A stretch of DNA of 14,310 nt from an uncultured Bacteroidales bacterium (GCA_900546395.1 URDD01000066.1:1-14310), one strand, 5' to 3'; numbered from the stretch's first letter, positions 1 through 7,628 are shown. Notes: generated from the sequence alone by a model not told the origin. Translations and numbers: made by a program.

Positions 1-1
1 A

Positions 2-139
2 AAGCGGCCGTCAGTAAGTTTTTCGCTTCTGAAGCGGTTTATTGTCCTGAAGTTTGGCTTATTCATTCCGCTGAGCCACATTAACCGTGGGTACAGGATG
101 ATTTTCCGGAACAAATTCACCGATGCAAGGCGGAAATAG
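2..139 (+). CDS. C-terminal fragment of an unidentified protein (5' end outside window)
   Basis: Reading from base 2, an open frame of 45 codons ends at TAG (137-139). The other two forward frames are stopped at about 84 and 15. The encoded tail is rich in aromatic, aliphatic and basic residues: a hydrophobic stretch containing FIVLKFGLFIPL, then a strongly basic end (RGYRMIFRNKF, finishing DARRK). This looks like the cytoplasmic tail of a membrane-associated enzyme rather than random translation. A strong terminator starts 33 bases after the stop, as expected at the end of a transcription unit. I do not recognise the family, and the fragment is too short to name. It is convergent with hsp20. 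Confidence is moderate because only 45 residues are visible. Confidence 0.5.
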   Translation, partial: KRPSVSFSLLKRFIVLKFGLFIPLSHINRGYRMIFRNKFTDARRK

Positions 140-171
140 AAGAAAATCGTTCTGATTATTGTACTTATAGA

Positions 172-219
172 AAAAAGAGGTGACCTCAAAGTCTTATGAC
201 TTTTGGGTCACCTCTTTTT
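172..219. terminator. Bidirectional intrinsic terminator between convergent genes
   Basis: The arms 172-185 and 206-219 are perfect 14-bp inverted repeats (AAAAAGAGGTGACC and its complement). A partly paired extension, 187-193 against 198-205, closes on a TTAT loop. The A-run on the left arm and T-run on the right arm give a U-tract in both directions. It can therefore end both the left-edge gene (+) and hsp20 (-), whose stop codon is 9 bases away. Confidence 0.9.
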
Positions 220-227
220 GCCTTTAT

Positions 228-659
228 TTATTTGACTTCAATCATTCTCTTCGCATTCTTTTCTTCAGTAACCTGGATTTTAGGAATGCTTATGCTCAGG
301 ACACCGTGTTCTACACACGCACTTATCTGGTCTTTTTCAGCATCATCCGGCAAAATCATTGTCTGATGGAATTTAGAGTAGGAAAATTCCCGGCGTAGGT
401 AGTGTCCGTGTTTCTGTTCGGTCTTTTCATCGCTCTTTTTCTCCATTTCAATAACCAGATTTCCGTTTTCATCAATATGTACATTGAAATCATCTTTGGT
501 CATGCCAGGAGCTGCAAGTTCCATTTCATAACCTTTTTCATTTTCCAACACATTGATGGCTGGTGCTGTAGCATTCATTCTTTCCATCCATTCAGTGTCA
601 AAGAAATCGTTGAAAATGTTTGGTAGCCAAGTCTGGCTGTTTCTTCTTGAAGGTACCAT
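228..659 (-). CDS. hsp20: Small heat-shock protein, Hsp20/alpha-crystallin family
   Basis: This is an ATP-independent holdase chaperone that binds unfolding proteins in the cytoplasm and forms oligomers. The 143-residue length is usual for bacterial Hsp20. A short hydrophobic N-terminal arm (residues 1-32, with paired aromatics around FNDFFDTEW) precedes the alpha-crystallin domain (about 33-127). That domain shows ELAAPGMTKDDFNV at 47-60 and the family signature GVLSISIPK at 119-127. The C-terminal I-x-V anchor (IEV, 140-142) that docks neighbouring subunits is present. The ATG at 657-659 is preceded by a purine-rich AAAGGAG about 9 bases upstream, which supports this start. The gene is monocistronic, bounded by a bidirectional terminator downstream and a structured intergenic region upstream. 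I found no clear TAnnTTTG promoter for it. The inverted repeat at 704-742 may act on it. Confidence 0.93.
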   Translation of the reverse strand: MVPSRRNSQTWLPNIFNDFFDTEWMERMNATAPAINVLENEKGYEMELAAPGMTKDDFNVHIDENGNLVIEMEKKSDEKTEQKHGHYLRREFSYSKFHQTMILPDDAEKDQISACVEHGVLSISIPKIQVTEEKNAKRMIEVK

Positions 660-703
660 AATATTATCTCCTTTTTTATTTTACTTGTTTTTTATGTATC
701 GCT

Positions 704-742
704 CAAACAGAGATTCTGTTTTTTATTTCCAGACTCTGTTTG
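704..742. repeat. 9-bp inverted repeat upstream of hsp20
   Basis: CAAACAGAG (704-712) and CTCTGTTTG (734-742) are perfect reverse complements separated by 21 bases. They lie 45-83 bases upstream of the hsp20 start. The pair could be a dimeric operator or a hairpin in the hsp20 leader. It does not match the CIRCE element (TTAGCACTC-N9-GAGTGCTAA). Function is inferred from position only. Confidence 0.45.
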
Positions 743-817
743 TCTGATATGACATGAATATAATCAATAGATGTACCAATTGATAAAAAATAGAATAATT
801 GTAAAAAGGGTGAAATA

Positions 818-858
818 TTGACACTTTTTAGTGACAGTATGTCTATTATATGTGTCAA
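818..858. promoter_or_regulatory. Cluster of TGACA/TGTCA half-sites between hsp20 and uvrA
   Basis: TTGACAC (818-824) and GTGTCAA (852-858) form a perfect 7-bp inverted repeat. Between them lies a second, smaller one, GACA-GTA-TGTC (833-843), and one more TGTC follows at 861-864. The same GACA core therefore occurs five times in 47 bases in mixed orientation. This arrangement suggests a multi-site operator in the divergent region. No regulator is encoded in the window, so the binding protein is unknown. Confidence 0.35.
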
Positions 859-939
859 AATGTCTTATTTTGCTGTGCTGGAATAACTGGCAGCCTCATG
901 TGCGGATCAATGTTTATCCTTTGGTATTATCAAATAAAA

Positions 940-971
940 TTTGCCTCTGCTATTGACTTTTCGTATATTTG
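940..971 (+). promoter_or_regulatory. Bacteroidetes-type promoter of uvrA (TTTG -33, TATATTTG -7)
   Basis: TTTG at 940-943 and TATATTTG at 964-971 are separated by 20 bases. This matches the Bacteroidetes primary-sigma consensus TTTG-N19-21-TAnnTTTG. Transcription would start a few bases after 971, giving a short leader before the ATG at 995. It also rules out the longer in-frame TTG start at 941, which lies inside the promoter. Confidence 0.7.
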
Positions 972-994
972 GAAGATGTAAAAGGCGGCGAAAT

Positions 995-3871
995 ATGTCA
1001 GGAACTGGAAATATTGTCATTAAAGGAGCAAAAGTCAATAACCTCAAGAATATAACTCTTGAAATACCAAGAGGAAAATTTATTGTCATTACAGGAATAT
1101 CAGGGTCCGGAAAGTCGTCGCTTGCTTTTGATACTTTGTTTGCAGAAGGGCAGAGACGTTTTGCGGAGAGCCTGTCGTCTTATGCACGCCAGTTTTTGGG
1201 GCGTATGTCCAAGCCGGATGTGGAACTTATCGAAGGAATTCCGCCGGCTATTGCAATTGAGCAGAAAGTAAATACCAGAAATCCACGTTCTACAGTCGCT
1301 ACGGCGACGGAAATATATGATTATCTTCGTCTTATCTTTGCACGTATAGGCAAGACATTTTCACCGTTATCGGGAGAAGAGGTTAAATGTCACAGTATAA
1401 ATGATGTTCTTGAGTTTATACTGACTCCTGAACCTTCATCAGTGTATGTTCTGGCGGATCTGGACTGGAAGGACAGAACGGACAAAGTAGAACTTATGCT
1501 CTCACTTAAAGAAGAAGGGTATTCAAGGCTTTTTGATACAGCTCCTATAAGGATAGAGGAGGTGATGAAGCGTGCTGAATCAGGAGATTATCCTGATGAA
1601 CTGTTCTTGCTTGTTGACAGGTTGAAAATTCCTTCATACAAGGATGGCGTTGCTTATCAGACAGATGGGACGGAAATGTCCGGCATGGACTGGAGTGATC
1701 TTCAGGCTCGTCTTCATTCATCGGTGCAGACTGGATTTGAGAAAGGTCATGGTATGTTGCATATCCGTAAGGAAAAAGAAGGACAAGTCATTTATAAAAC
1801 TTTTGCAGATAGGTTTGAAGCAGACGGAATGAAATTCCATGAGCCGGATGAATATATGTTCAGTTTTAACAGCCCTTTGGGGGCATGTCCTGAATGCGGT
1901 GGACTTGGGCAGATTATAGGTATAAGCGAGAATCTGGTTATTCCTGATAAAAGCAAGACAATTTATGATGGCGCGATAGCATGCTGGAGAGGGGAGAAGA
2001 TGGGATGGTTCAAGGATTTGCTGGTAAAGAACGCAGAGAGATACGGAATACCTGTCTTTACGCCCTATTGTAATTTGACTGATGCGCAGAAAAGTGTGAT
2101 TTGGAACGGGGTTAAAGGTGAAAATGAAGAAGAATCAATCGTAGGAATCAATGAATTCTTCAAATGGGTAGATGCCAACAAGTATAAGATTCAGTACAAA
2201 TATATGCTTAGCCGCTATTCAGGGAAAACTGTCTGTCCAGAGTGCGGAGGTAGCCGTTTGAGGAGAGATGCCTTGTATGTGAAGGTCGGAGGCAAGAACA
2301 TAAAGGAACTTCTTGATATGAATGTGGACCAGCTTTTGGAATATTTTCATACTTTGGAACTTACGGATTACGAAAAAGGGATTGTTTCCAAGGCGGTTGA
2401 TGAAATAGTTTCGCGGCTTGAGTATATCAAGGATGTCGGGTTGTCTTACCTTACATTAAGCAGGACATCAAATACATTGTCGGGTGGAGAAAGTCAGAGG
2501 ATAAATCTGGTAACAGCTTTGGGAAGTTCTCTAGTAGGGTCGCTTTATATTTTAGACGAGCCGAGTATCGGCCTTCATCCCAGGGATACAGAGCGTCTTA
2601 TATCCGTGCTCAAGAAACTGCGTGACATAGGCAACACCGTTGTCGTGGTAGAGCATGATGAGGAGATTATGCGAGCTGCGGATCTTTTGGTGGATATTGG
2701 TCCAAAGGCAGGAGTTTATGGAGGGGAGATTGTCTTTAAAGGGAGTTTGTCGGATGCTGAAGCAATGAAAAATCATGAAATGAATTCTCTTACTATTCAG
2801 TATCTTACCGGGAAAAGAACCAGATATGTACGGGAAAAACGGACAAGTTCCTACTCTATAACGGTAGAAGGTGCGATGGAACACAATCTCAAAGATATCG
2901 ATGTAAGAATTCCACTCGGCGTCCTGACAGTTGTGACAGGAGTTAGCGGAAGCGGAAAGTCTTCTTTGGTAGGAGATATTCTGTATCCGGCTCTTTTCCG
3001 GTATTTGAATCATACAGGAGTAGCTCCGGGAACGTTCAGGGGGCTTTCCGGTAATTTGGACAGGATAACCAGAGTGGAGTATGTCGATCAGAATCCTATA
3101 GGGAAAAGTTCCAGATCCAACGCGGTGACATATCTTAAAGTTTATGACGATATAAGGAAGCTTTTCTCGGAGCAGCAATATGCGAAAATGAATGGATTCA
3201 CCCCTTCGTTTTTTTCTTTCAATATGGATGGAGGGCGTTGTCCGGAATGCCAGGGAGAAGGATTTGTCAAGATCGGGATGCAGTTTATGGCCGATGTAAA
3301 AATGGTCTGTGAAGCCTGCGGAGGAAAGCGCTTCAAGCCAGAAGTTCTGGAAGTCAAGTATAAGGATAGGAACATTGATGATATCCTCAATATGAGCGTA
3401 GAAGAGGCTATTTCTTTCTTTTCAGCGCAGAAAGAGAGCAGTGCAAAGAAAATAGCAGAACGCCTCCAGCCACTTATGGATGTAGGTTTGTCATATATCA
3501 AGTTGGGACAGAGCAGCAGTACGCTTTCCGGAGGAGAGAGCCAGAGAGTAAAACTTGCATATTTCCTTTCTATGAATGAAGAACAGTCTTCTTCCGGAAG
3601 AATATTGTTTATATTTGACGAGCCTACGACCGGACTTCATTTTTATGATGTTGAGAAACTGCTTAAGTCGTTTGATGCCTTGTTGGCAAAAGGGCATTCG
3701 ATAGTAGTTGTGGAACATAATCCTGATGTAATACGCGCTGCGGACTGGGTTGTGGATTTAGGGCCAGAGGCTGGAGACAGGGGAGGAGAGGTCGTTTTTG
3801 CAGGGACTCCTGAAATGCTTGTCTCAGAGGGAAATACATGGACGGCAAAATTTATGAAAAATTTAGCGTGA
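995..3871 (+). CDS. uvrA: Excinuclease ABC subunit A (UvrA)
   Basis: UvrA is the damage-sensing ATPase of nucleotide excision repair. As a dimer it scans DNA and loads UvrB at bulky lesions. The 958-residue product has both ABC ATPase modules complete: Walker A GISGSGKS (34-41) and GVSGSGKS (649-656), signature LSGGESQ (495-501 and from 844), and Walker B/switch stretches LDEPSIGLH and FDEPTTGLH (DE at 875-876). Two zinc sites are intact: CPEC pairs at 298/301 and 414/417, and CPEC...CEAC at 749/752 and 772/775. I chose ATG 995 because the protein then begins MSGTGNIVIKGAKVNNLKN, the normal UvrA N-terminus, and because the promoter overlaps the longer TTG start at 941. Length fits the family (about 940 residues). 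It lies divergent from hsp20 and just upstream of waaA. I see nothing suggesting loss of function. Confidence 0.97.
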   Translation: MSGTGNIVIKGAKVNNLKNITLEIPRGKFIVITGISGSGKSSLAFDTLFAEGQRRFAESLSSYARQFLGRMSKPDVELIEGIPPAIAIEQKVNTRNPRSTVATATEIYDYLRLIFARIGKTFSPLSGEEVKCHSINDVLEFILTPEPSSVYVLADLDWKDRTDKVELMLSLKEEGYSRLFDTAPIRIEEVMKRAESGDYPDELFLLVDRLKIPSYKDGVAYQTDGTEMSGMDWSDLQARLHSSVQTGFEKGHGMLHIRKEKEGQVIYKTFADRFEADGMKFHEPDEYMFSFNSPLGACPECGGLGQIIGISENLVIPDKSKTIYDGAIACWRGEKMGWFKDLLVKNAERYGIPVFTPYCNLTDAQKSVIWNGVKGENEEESIVGINEFFKWVDANKYKIQYKYMLSRYSGKTVCPECGGSRLRRDALYVKVGGKNIKELLDMNVDQLLEYFHTLELTDYEKGIVSKAVDEIVSRLEYIKDVGLSYLTLSRTSNTLSGGESQRINLVTALGSSLVGSLYILDEPSIGLHPRDTERLISVLKKLRDIGNTVVVVEHDEEIMRAADLLVDIGPKAGVYGGEIVFKGSLSDAEAMKNHEMNSLTIQYLTGKRTRYVREKRTSSYSITVEGAMEHNLKDIDVRIPLGVLTVVTGVSGSGKSSLVGDILYPALFRYLNHTGVAPGTFRGLSGNLDRITRVEYVDQNPIGKSSRSNAVTYLKVYDDIRKLFSEQQYAKMNGFTPSFFSFNMDGGRCPECQGEGFVKIGMQFMADVKMVCEACGGKRFKPEVLEVKYKDRNIDDILNMSVEEAISFFSAQKESSAKKIAERLQPLMDVGLSYIKLGQSSSTLSGGESQRVKLAYFLSMNEEQSSSGRILFIFDEPTTGLHFYDVEKLLKSFDALLAKGHSIVVVEHNPDVIRAADWVVDLGPEAGDRGGEVVFAGTPEMLVSEGNTWTAKFMKNLA

Positions 3872-3893
3872 CACCTGAATTGTATATGGTGTC
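3870..3893 (+). other. Short hairpin at the uvrA stop codon
   Basis: GACACC (3870-3875) can pair with GGTGTC (3888-3893) across a 12-base loop, and the stem includes the last two bases of the uvrA stop codon. No U-run follows, so it is not a standard intrinsic terminator. It could be an mRNA processing or attenuation structure between uvrA and waaA. A 6-bp stem may also occur by chance. Confidence 0.3.
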
Positions 3894-3946
3894 TGCTATG
3901 ATATATGAAAACCGAATTAATAGCAACTACAAAATCTTATTCAGTT

Positions 3947-5215
3947 ATGTATAGCTTGATTATAAATATTGTATCTCTGTTCCTGAACCTGGTGGCTTTG
4001 TGGAACAATAAAATCAGACTTTTTGTCGATGGCAGAAAAGATATATTGGCAAGACTGGAGAAAGCCGTTTCCGGTTATGATGACATAATATGGTTTCATG
4101 CAGCATCAATGGGTGAGTTTGAAGAAGCCAGACCTATAATAGAGGCAACAAGAAAACGCTTTCCAGACAGGAAGATTCTGCTTACATTTTTTTCTCCATC
4201 CGGATATGAACCTCGTAAAAGATGGCCTGTAGCGGACTGGGTTTTCTATCTGCCTTTAGATACGGCTTATAATGCAAGGAAGTTCGTTGAAATAGTCCGA
4301 CCTTCAAAGGCAGTTTTTACAATCGGGGAATTCTGGTTCAATTACCTTTCGCAGCTTAGAAAGCACAGTGTCGATACTTATATAATGTCAGTGCGTATAA
4401 CTATGAAGGAGCCGTATCTCAAATGGTATGGAGGGGCATACAGACGGTTGCTGAGGGACTCGTACAAGTGTATAATGGTTAAAGATGCTGATACGGAAGG
4501 CCTTCTTGCAGAAATCGGTTGCAAGAATGTAAAAATTGTTGGAGATGCCAGATTTGACAGAGTCATTTCCGTTGCTTCTGAAAAGTGGAGTGATCCTGTT
4601 GTTGATGCGTGGATAGGAGGAAAAAAAGCATTTGTTGCCGGAAGTACATGTTATAAAGATGATGACCTTGTAATATCTCTGGCAAATAAATATCCTGATG
4701 TAAAATTCTTATTTGTTCCGCATGAGATTGATAATGAGCCTATTGAACATATTGTATCATCGGTAAAGTATGGTTCTGTAGTCTATAGCGATGTGGAAAA
4801 TGCATTTAGCAGGAATTGCTCTGATTCTCAGGCCAGAGAGCATGCTTCGTTATATTTGCGCTCCGCACAGGTCTTGATTGTAAACAAGATAGGGATGTTG
4901 TCAAAACTTTACAGGTATGGATATTGTGCCCTTGTAGGAGGCGGATTCATTAATATGCCTCATAGTGTAATAGAAGCCTCTGTTTATGGAATGCCAGTCG
5001 TAATGGGGCCGCAATATCATAAAAGCTTGCCATTTATGGAACTTATGGAACTGGGAGCAGCTACGCCAGTGTCTGATAGCGGAGATATAGTCGCCTGGTT
5101 TGACAAACTTTACAATGATAAGGAGTATCTTGACAGAATCAGCAGGACGGCCTATGATTACTGTGTGCGTAATTCAGGTACTACAGATATGATAATGAGA
5201 GAGATATACGGTTAG
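3947..5215 (+). CDS. waaA: 3-deoxy-D-manno-octulosonic acid transferase (Kdo transferase, GT30)
   Basis: WaaA transfers Kdo from CMP-Kdo to lipid IVA at the cytoplasmic face of the inner membrane, an early step of lipid A-core synthesis. From ATG 3947 the product has 422 residues, close to E. coli WaaA (425). An N-terminal hydrophobic anchor (about residues 2-19) is followed by HAASMGEFEEARPII, whose Glu57 corresponds to the catalytic base of GT30 enzymes. TFFSPSGYE, the VFYLPLDTA block and GEFWFNYL follow. The C-terminal nucleotide-sugar half has VGGGFINMPHSVIEAS around 330-345, then GMPVVMGPQYHKS. An in-frame ATG at 3905 would add 14 residues. I prefer 3947 because homologues start directly with the MYS-type anchor, but no ribosome-binding site decides it. 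The 75-base gap after uvrA has no recognisable promoter, so cotranscription is possible. The GFxxxxHN-type motif is slightly unusual here. Confidence 0.9.
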   Translation: MYSLIINIVSLFLNLVALWNNKIRLFVDGRKDILARLEKAVSGYDDIIWFHAASMGEFEEARPIIEATRKRFPDRKILLTFFSPSGYEPRKRWPVADWVFYLPLDTAYNARKFVEIVRPSKAVFTIGEFWFNYLSQLRKHSVDTYIMSVRITMKEPYLKWYGGAYRRLLRDSYKCIMVKDADTEGLLAEIGCKNVKIVGDARFDRVISVASEKWSDPVVDAWIGGKKAFVAGSTCYKDDDLVISLANKYPDVKFLFVPHEIDNEPIEHIVSSVKYGSVVYSDVENAFSRNCSDSQAREHASLYLRSAQVLIVNKIGMLSKLYRYGYCALVGGGFINMPHSVIEASVYGMPVVMGPQYHKSLPFMELMELGAATPVSDSGDIVAWFDKLYNDKEYLDRISRTAYDYCVRNSGTTDMIMREIYG

Positions 5216-5235
5216 TCTGATTTCCGGATACCAGG

Positions 5236-6519
5236 TCAATCGACACTGATTATGACCATTTCTTCCTGATTTATAGGGTATCCTGCCTTGAAATATAAGA
5301 TACCGCTGCCTCGTCCTTTCAGTGTCAGGGTAACCCCTTGTCCGTCATCATCCAAACGGTAATCATAGATACCGCGTTCCTTGTCATACTCCAGTTCTCT
5401 GATACCTATGTCGAACTTTGCGGTATGAGGGTAATATTCGCATCTTATATGATGTTTTTCTCCGATTTTTCCCCGGATGTAATTGCCGGGATATATCTTC
5501 ATGTAGGGACTTGTGACTGATCCTATCCCACTTTGATCCACTCTCCAACTGCTTTCTCCGAGACCGTCTTTTTCAGGGATGAGTAAGAAATGGTAATGAG
5601 TATTCCTGCGGACATCAAAATTTTCCGGAGATTCTCCCAAATAAAACCTGTATATAAGATTTTTACCGGGAAGGCTGGCATGAGTGGATGAAGTATATTC
5701 TATTTCGAGTTCTATATAGGAGCAAATTCTGGACTTAGGGTCGGATTCATCAAGGATTTTATCGCTCTCATCAGTTATGCCATTGAGTAAATCACCCTGC
5801 AGATTTTCAAGCATATATACAGAAATTTCCTGGCAGTCGCTTTCGTTGAGCGGCTTCAGTTCTTCGCCTGATTTGCAGAAGCCGGAAGTGAAAATGTCAT
5901 CAGGATTATTTATAGTATTATTGCTGAAAGGGTAGGCAGTTTTGGGACATCCTCCGATTTTCAATTTTTTTGCAAGCATAGTAACTCCGGAATCAAGTCT
6001 GCTTCTGTCTATTGAAACAGATATTTTGGCCATTATTCTTTCAAGAGTAATTTTGTGGATGGTACCTTTTTTTAGTTTTATGTCCAATGCTGAGCCGCAC
6101 ATGGGAATGCCTTTATTGTATTCGTCTGGGTATGCCATATATACAGATATATCCTCTATGTCTTTTTTTTCATTGACCTCGGCTGTTCGTGAGTATCCGG
6201 TGTTTGCCAATATATATATTGAATATATGGCATTGTGAAGTAGTTTAGGGCTGATAATGTATTCTCCATGTATTTCTGCCATATTATCTGTATGAAAATA
6301 GCCGCTGTATTCCAGGCAGTCCCTGTCGTTGAAAATAAATATGTTGATATCGGATATCAGGTTTTCATCCGGATCTGCTGATTTTGTCTGGATTTTGGCC
6401 GCAGATATGGCCAAAGTGCATTCTTGTGACCAGATAGCCAGGTCTTGGCTGATACAGGACGAAAGTAACAGGCTTATTGTATAAAGACCGGCAATGTATT
6501 TTATAAGTGTTTTTGTCAT
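5236..6519 (-). CDS. Fimbrillin-like lipoprotein with extra C-terminal domain (DUF4906/Mfa-like)
   Basis: This is an exported lipoprotein of 427 residues, predicted at the outer membrane. A signal peptide (1-21) ends in the lipobox LSSC with Cys22. The first beta domain starts around 33 and contains the strand DINIFIFNDRDCLEYSGYF (57-75), typical of fimbrillins. The second contains ERIMAKISVSID (160-171), ISVYMLENLQGD (232-243) and the family hallmark RRNTHYHFLLIPEKDG followed by SSWRVD (304-328). This hallmark is shared by Bacteroidetes fimbrillin-related proteins, and I think DUF4906 is the nearest family. Residues 330-427 form an additional beta-rich segment beyond the usual fimbrillin end. 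Its ATG follows the stop of the upstream gene by one base, so the two are almost certainly cotranscribed and translationally coupled. It could be a pilus anchor or tip component, or a stand-alone surface adhesin. Its role is inferred from family resemblance only. Confidence 0.75.
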   Translation of the reverse strand: MTKTLIKYIAGLYTISLLLSSCISQDLAIWSQECTLAISAAKIQTKSADPDENLISDINIFIFNDRDCLEYSGYFHTDNMAEIHGEYIISPKLLHNAIYSIYILANTGYSRTAEVNEKKDIEDISVYMAYPDEYNKGIPMCGSALDIKLKKGTIHKITLERIMAKISVSIDRSRLDSGVTMLAKKLKIGGCPKTAYPFSNNTINNPDDIFTSGFCKSGEELKPLNESDCQEISVYMLENLQGDLLNGITDESDKILDESDPKSRICSYIELEIEYTSSTHASLPGKNLIYRFYLGESPENFDVRRNTHYHFLLIPEKDGLGESSWRVDQSGIGSVTSPYMKIYPGNYIRGKIGEKHHIRCEYYPHTAKFDIGIRELEYDKERGIYDYRLDDDGQGVTLTLKGRGSGILYFKAGYPINQEEMVIISVD

Positions 6520-6520
6520 A

Positions 6521-7609
6521 TCAGAATTTTATTTCAGTTTTGTCCTTTTCATTCCATGATGATGCTTGACACCTGATTTCCATAGTACCTGGGCTTACCT
6601 CTGTATCAGGATCTGAACTTCCTGTGCTTTTGATAGTTATGTCGTATATAAACCTGCAGTTCCTTCCTATTCCAGGCTTGTTATCAAAATGTCCGGATTC
6701 CGGCCTGTTTATACTTATGGGATAATAGCATTTTTTCCCCTCAAGCGAGCCTTCAACTACAAGTCTCGTAAATGGTGATCCGGGGCTTTCCTCTTCGGAT
6801 TCATTAGGATAGCAGAGCAGCTTTATTTCAGGGTATAGTATCGTTTCTCCTACAGGGGTCGGTATCGTCTGATATATCAGGTCAGGATTCCTGAACTCCA
6901 TGATGTCTGCATCAATGCATCCTGCAATGTTGTAAAGTCTTTCCGGCTTGAAATTTTCTGTTTGCAGTAATGAGGAAGCTGCATTGACATTGGTCAGGTA
7001 AACCCGTACATTTTCCAGTTTTGCATTTTTATATGGTTTTGAAGAAAAATCGCATTTTATTGAATTCAGGACGATTTCTGAAGCAAGTGGAGTCACATCT
7101 ATTTTGCATATCTTATCTTTTCCTGCATAGGTATGTCCTGTCCCGCACATGAGCTTTCTGTTTTTCTCTTCTTTTTCCAATGCTCCTTTCGCAGCAAGCA
7201 TAGCATGATACGAATTGATTGCGTTCCATTCATATTTTTCTGTTTGAGGATTGATTATGGCCACAATTTTTTTCGGACCCCTTCTCGATGCAGAATACGG
7301 CAAATGTCTCTCGTCAGGATTGTATGTTATTCTTTGGTATGAATCCAGGCGCATCAGCCCGTCATCATTGAACACGAATAGGTCTATGTGTGAATCATTA
7401 GTAAGGATTTCATTACCGGAAGATTTCAGAACAAGACCGAAATCCGCTGTTCCATGTCCGCAGTCTTCTATTGTAGAACAGGATAAAATAAAGGCCGGCA
7501 CCATTAGTGAAAATGTTAATGTAAGCAAGGTGTTTGCAGAAGCGCAAAAAAGAGAGCAGAGGAAATGCCGGCCTCGTTTTCTGATATATTTTTGAATTTG
7601 TTTTTCCAT
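6521..7609 (-). CDS. Fimbrillin-like lipoprotein (type V pilus subunit family)
   Basis: The predicted product is a 362-residue outer-membrane lipoprotein. From ATG 7607-7609 a long signal peptide with a very basic start (KYIRKRGRH) runs to the lipobox ILSC, Cys44. The mature part begins STIEDCGHGTADFGLVL and has the fimbrillin strand HIDLFVFNDDGL (74-85), the central YKNAKLENVRVYLTNVNAAS (193-212) and the C-terminal hallmark GIGRNCRFIYDITIKSTGSSDPD (313-335). It ends in a strand containing SSWNEKDKTEIKF. These features match the Mfa/FimA-type superfamily of Bacteroidetes. An ATG at 7654 would add 15 residues, but the -7-like TAGATTTG at 7621-7628 lies inside that stretch, so I favour 7609. 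It is the first gene of a two-gene operon with the lipoprotein encoded at 5236-6519. No Arg lies between Cys44 and Arg87, so processing by an Arg-gingipain-type cut near the N-terminus is not evident. Confidence 0.75.
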   Translation of the reverse strand: MEKQIQKYIRKRGRHFLCSLFCASANTLLTLTFSLMVPAFILSCSTIEDCGHGTADFGLVLKSSGNEILTNDSHIDLFVFNDDGLMRLDSYQRITYNPDERHLPYSASRRGPKKIVAIINPQTEKYEWNAINSYHAMLAAKGALEKEEKNRKLMCGTGHTYAGKDKICKIDVTPLASEIVLNSIKCDFSSKPYKNAKLENVRVYLTNVNAASSLLQTENFKPERLYNIAGCIDADIMEFRNPDLIYQTIPTPVGETILYPEIKLLCYPNESEEESPGSPFTRLVVEGSLEGKKCYYPISINRPESGHFDNKPGIGRNCRFIYDITIKSTGSSDPDTEVSPGTMEIRCQASSWNEKDKTEIKF

Positions 7610-7620
7610 CTTTTTTTCTG

Positions 7621-7628
7621 CAAATCTA
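7621..7628 (-). promoter_or_regulatory. Possible -7 element for the fimbrillin operon (TAGATTTG)
   Basis: On the minus strand the sequence TAGATTTG matches TAnnTTTG exactly and ends 12 bases before the ATG at 7609. No TTTG is found at the expected -33 distance, and the leader would be only a few bases. This is therefore a tentative promoter. Upstream on this strand is an A-rich stretch (complement of 7677-7710) that could act as an UP-like element. Confidence 0.35.

Noticed and set aside
818..849. Sigma-70-like promoter (TTGACA with TATTAT)
   Set aside because: The spacing is about 20 bases instead of 17, and Bacteroidota do not use this consensus. The TTGACA is better explained as part of the inverted repeat.
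941..994. Longer uvrA start (TTG at 941, 18 extra residues)
   Set aside because: The added residues are not UvrA-like, and the region contains the -33/-7 promoter elements TTTG and TATATTTG. ATG 995 gives the normal UvrA N-terminus.
2552..3178. 208-residue open frame on the minus strand
   Set aside because: It lies wholly inside uvrA, whose frame is fully supported by motifs. It has no family features and no promoter.
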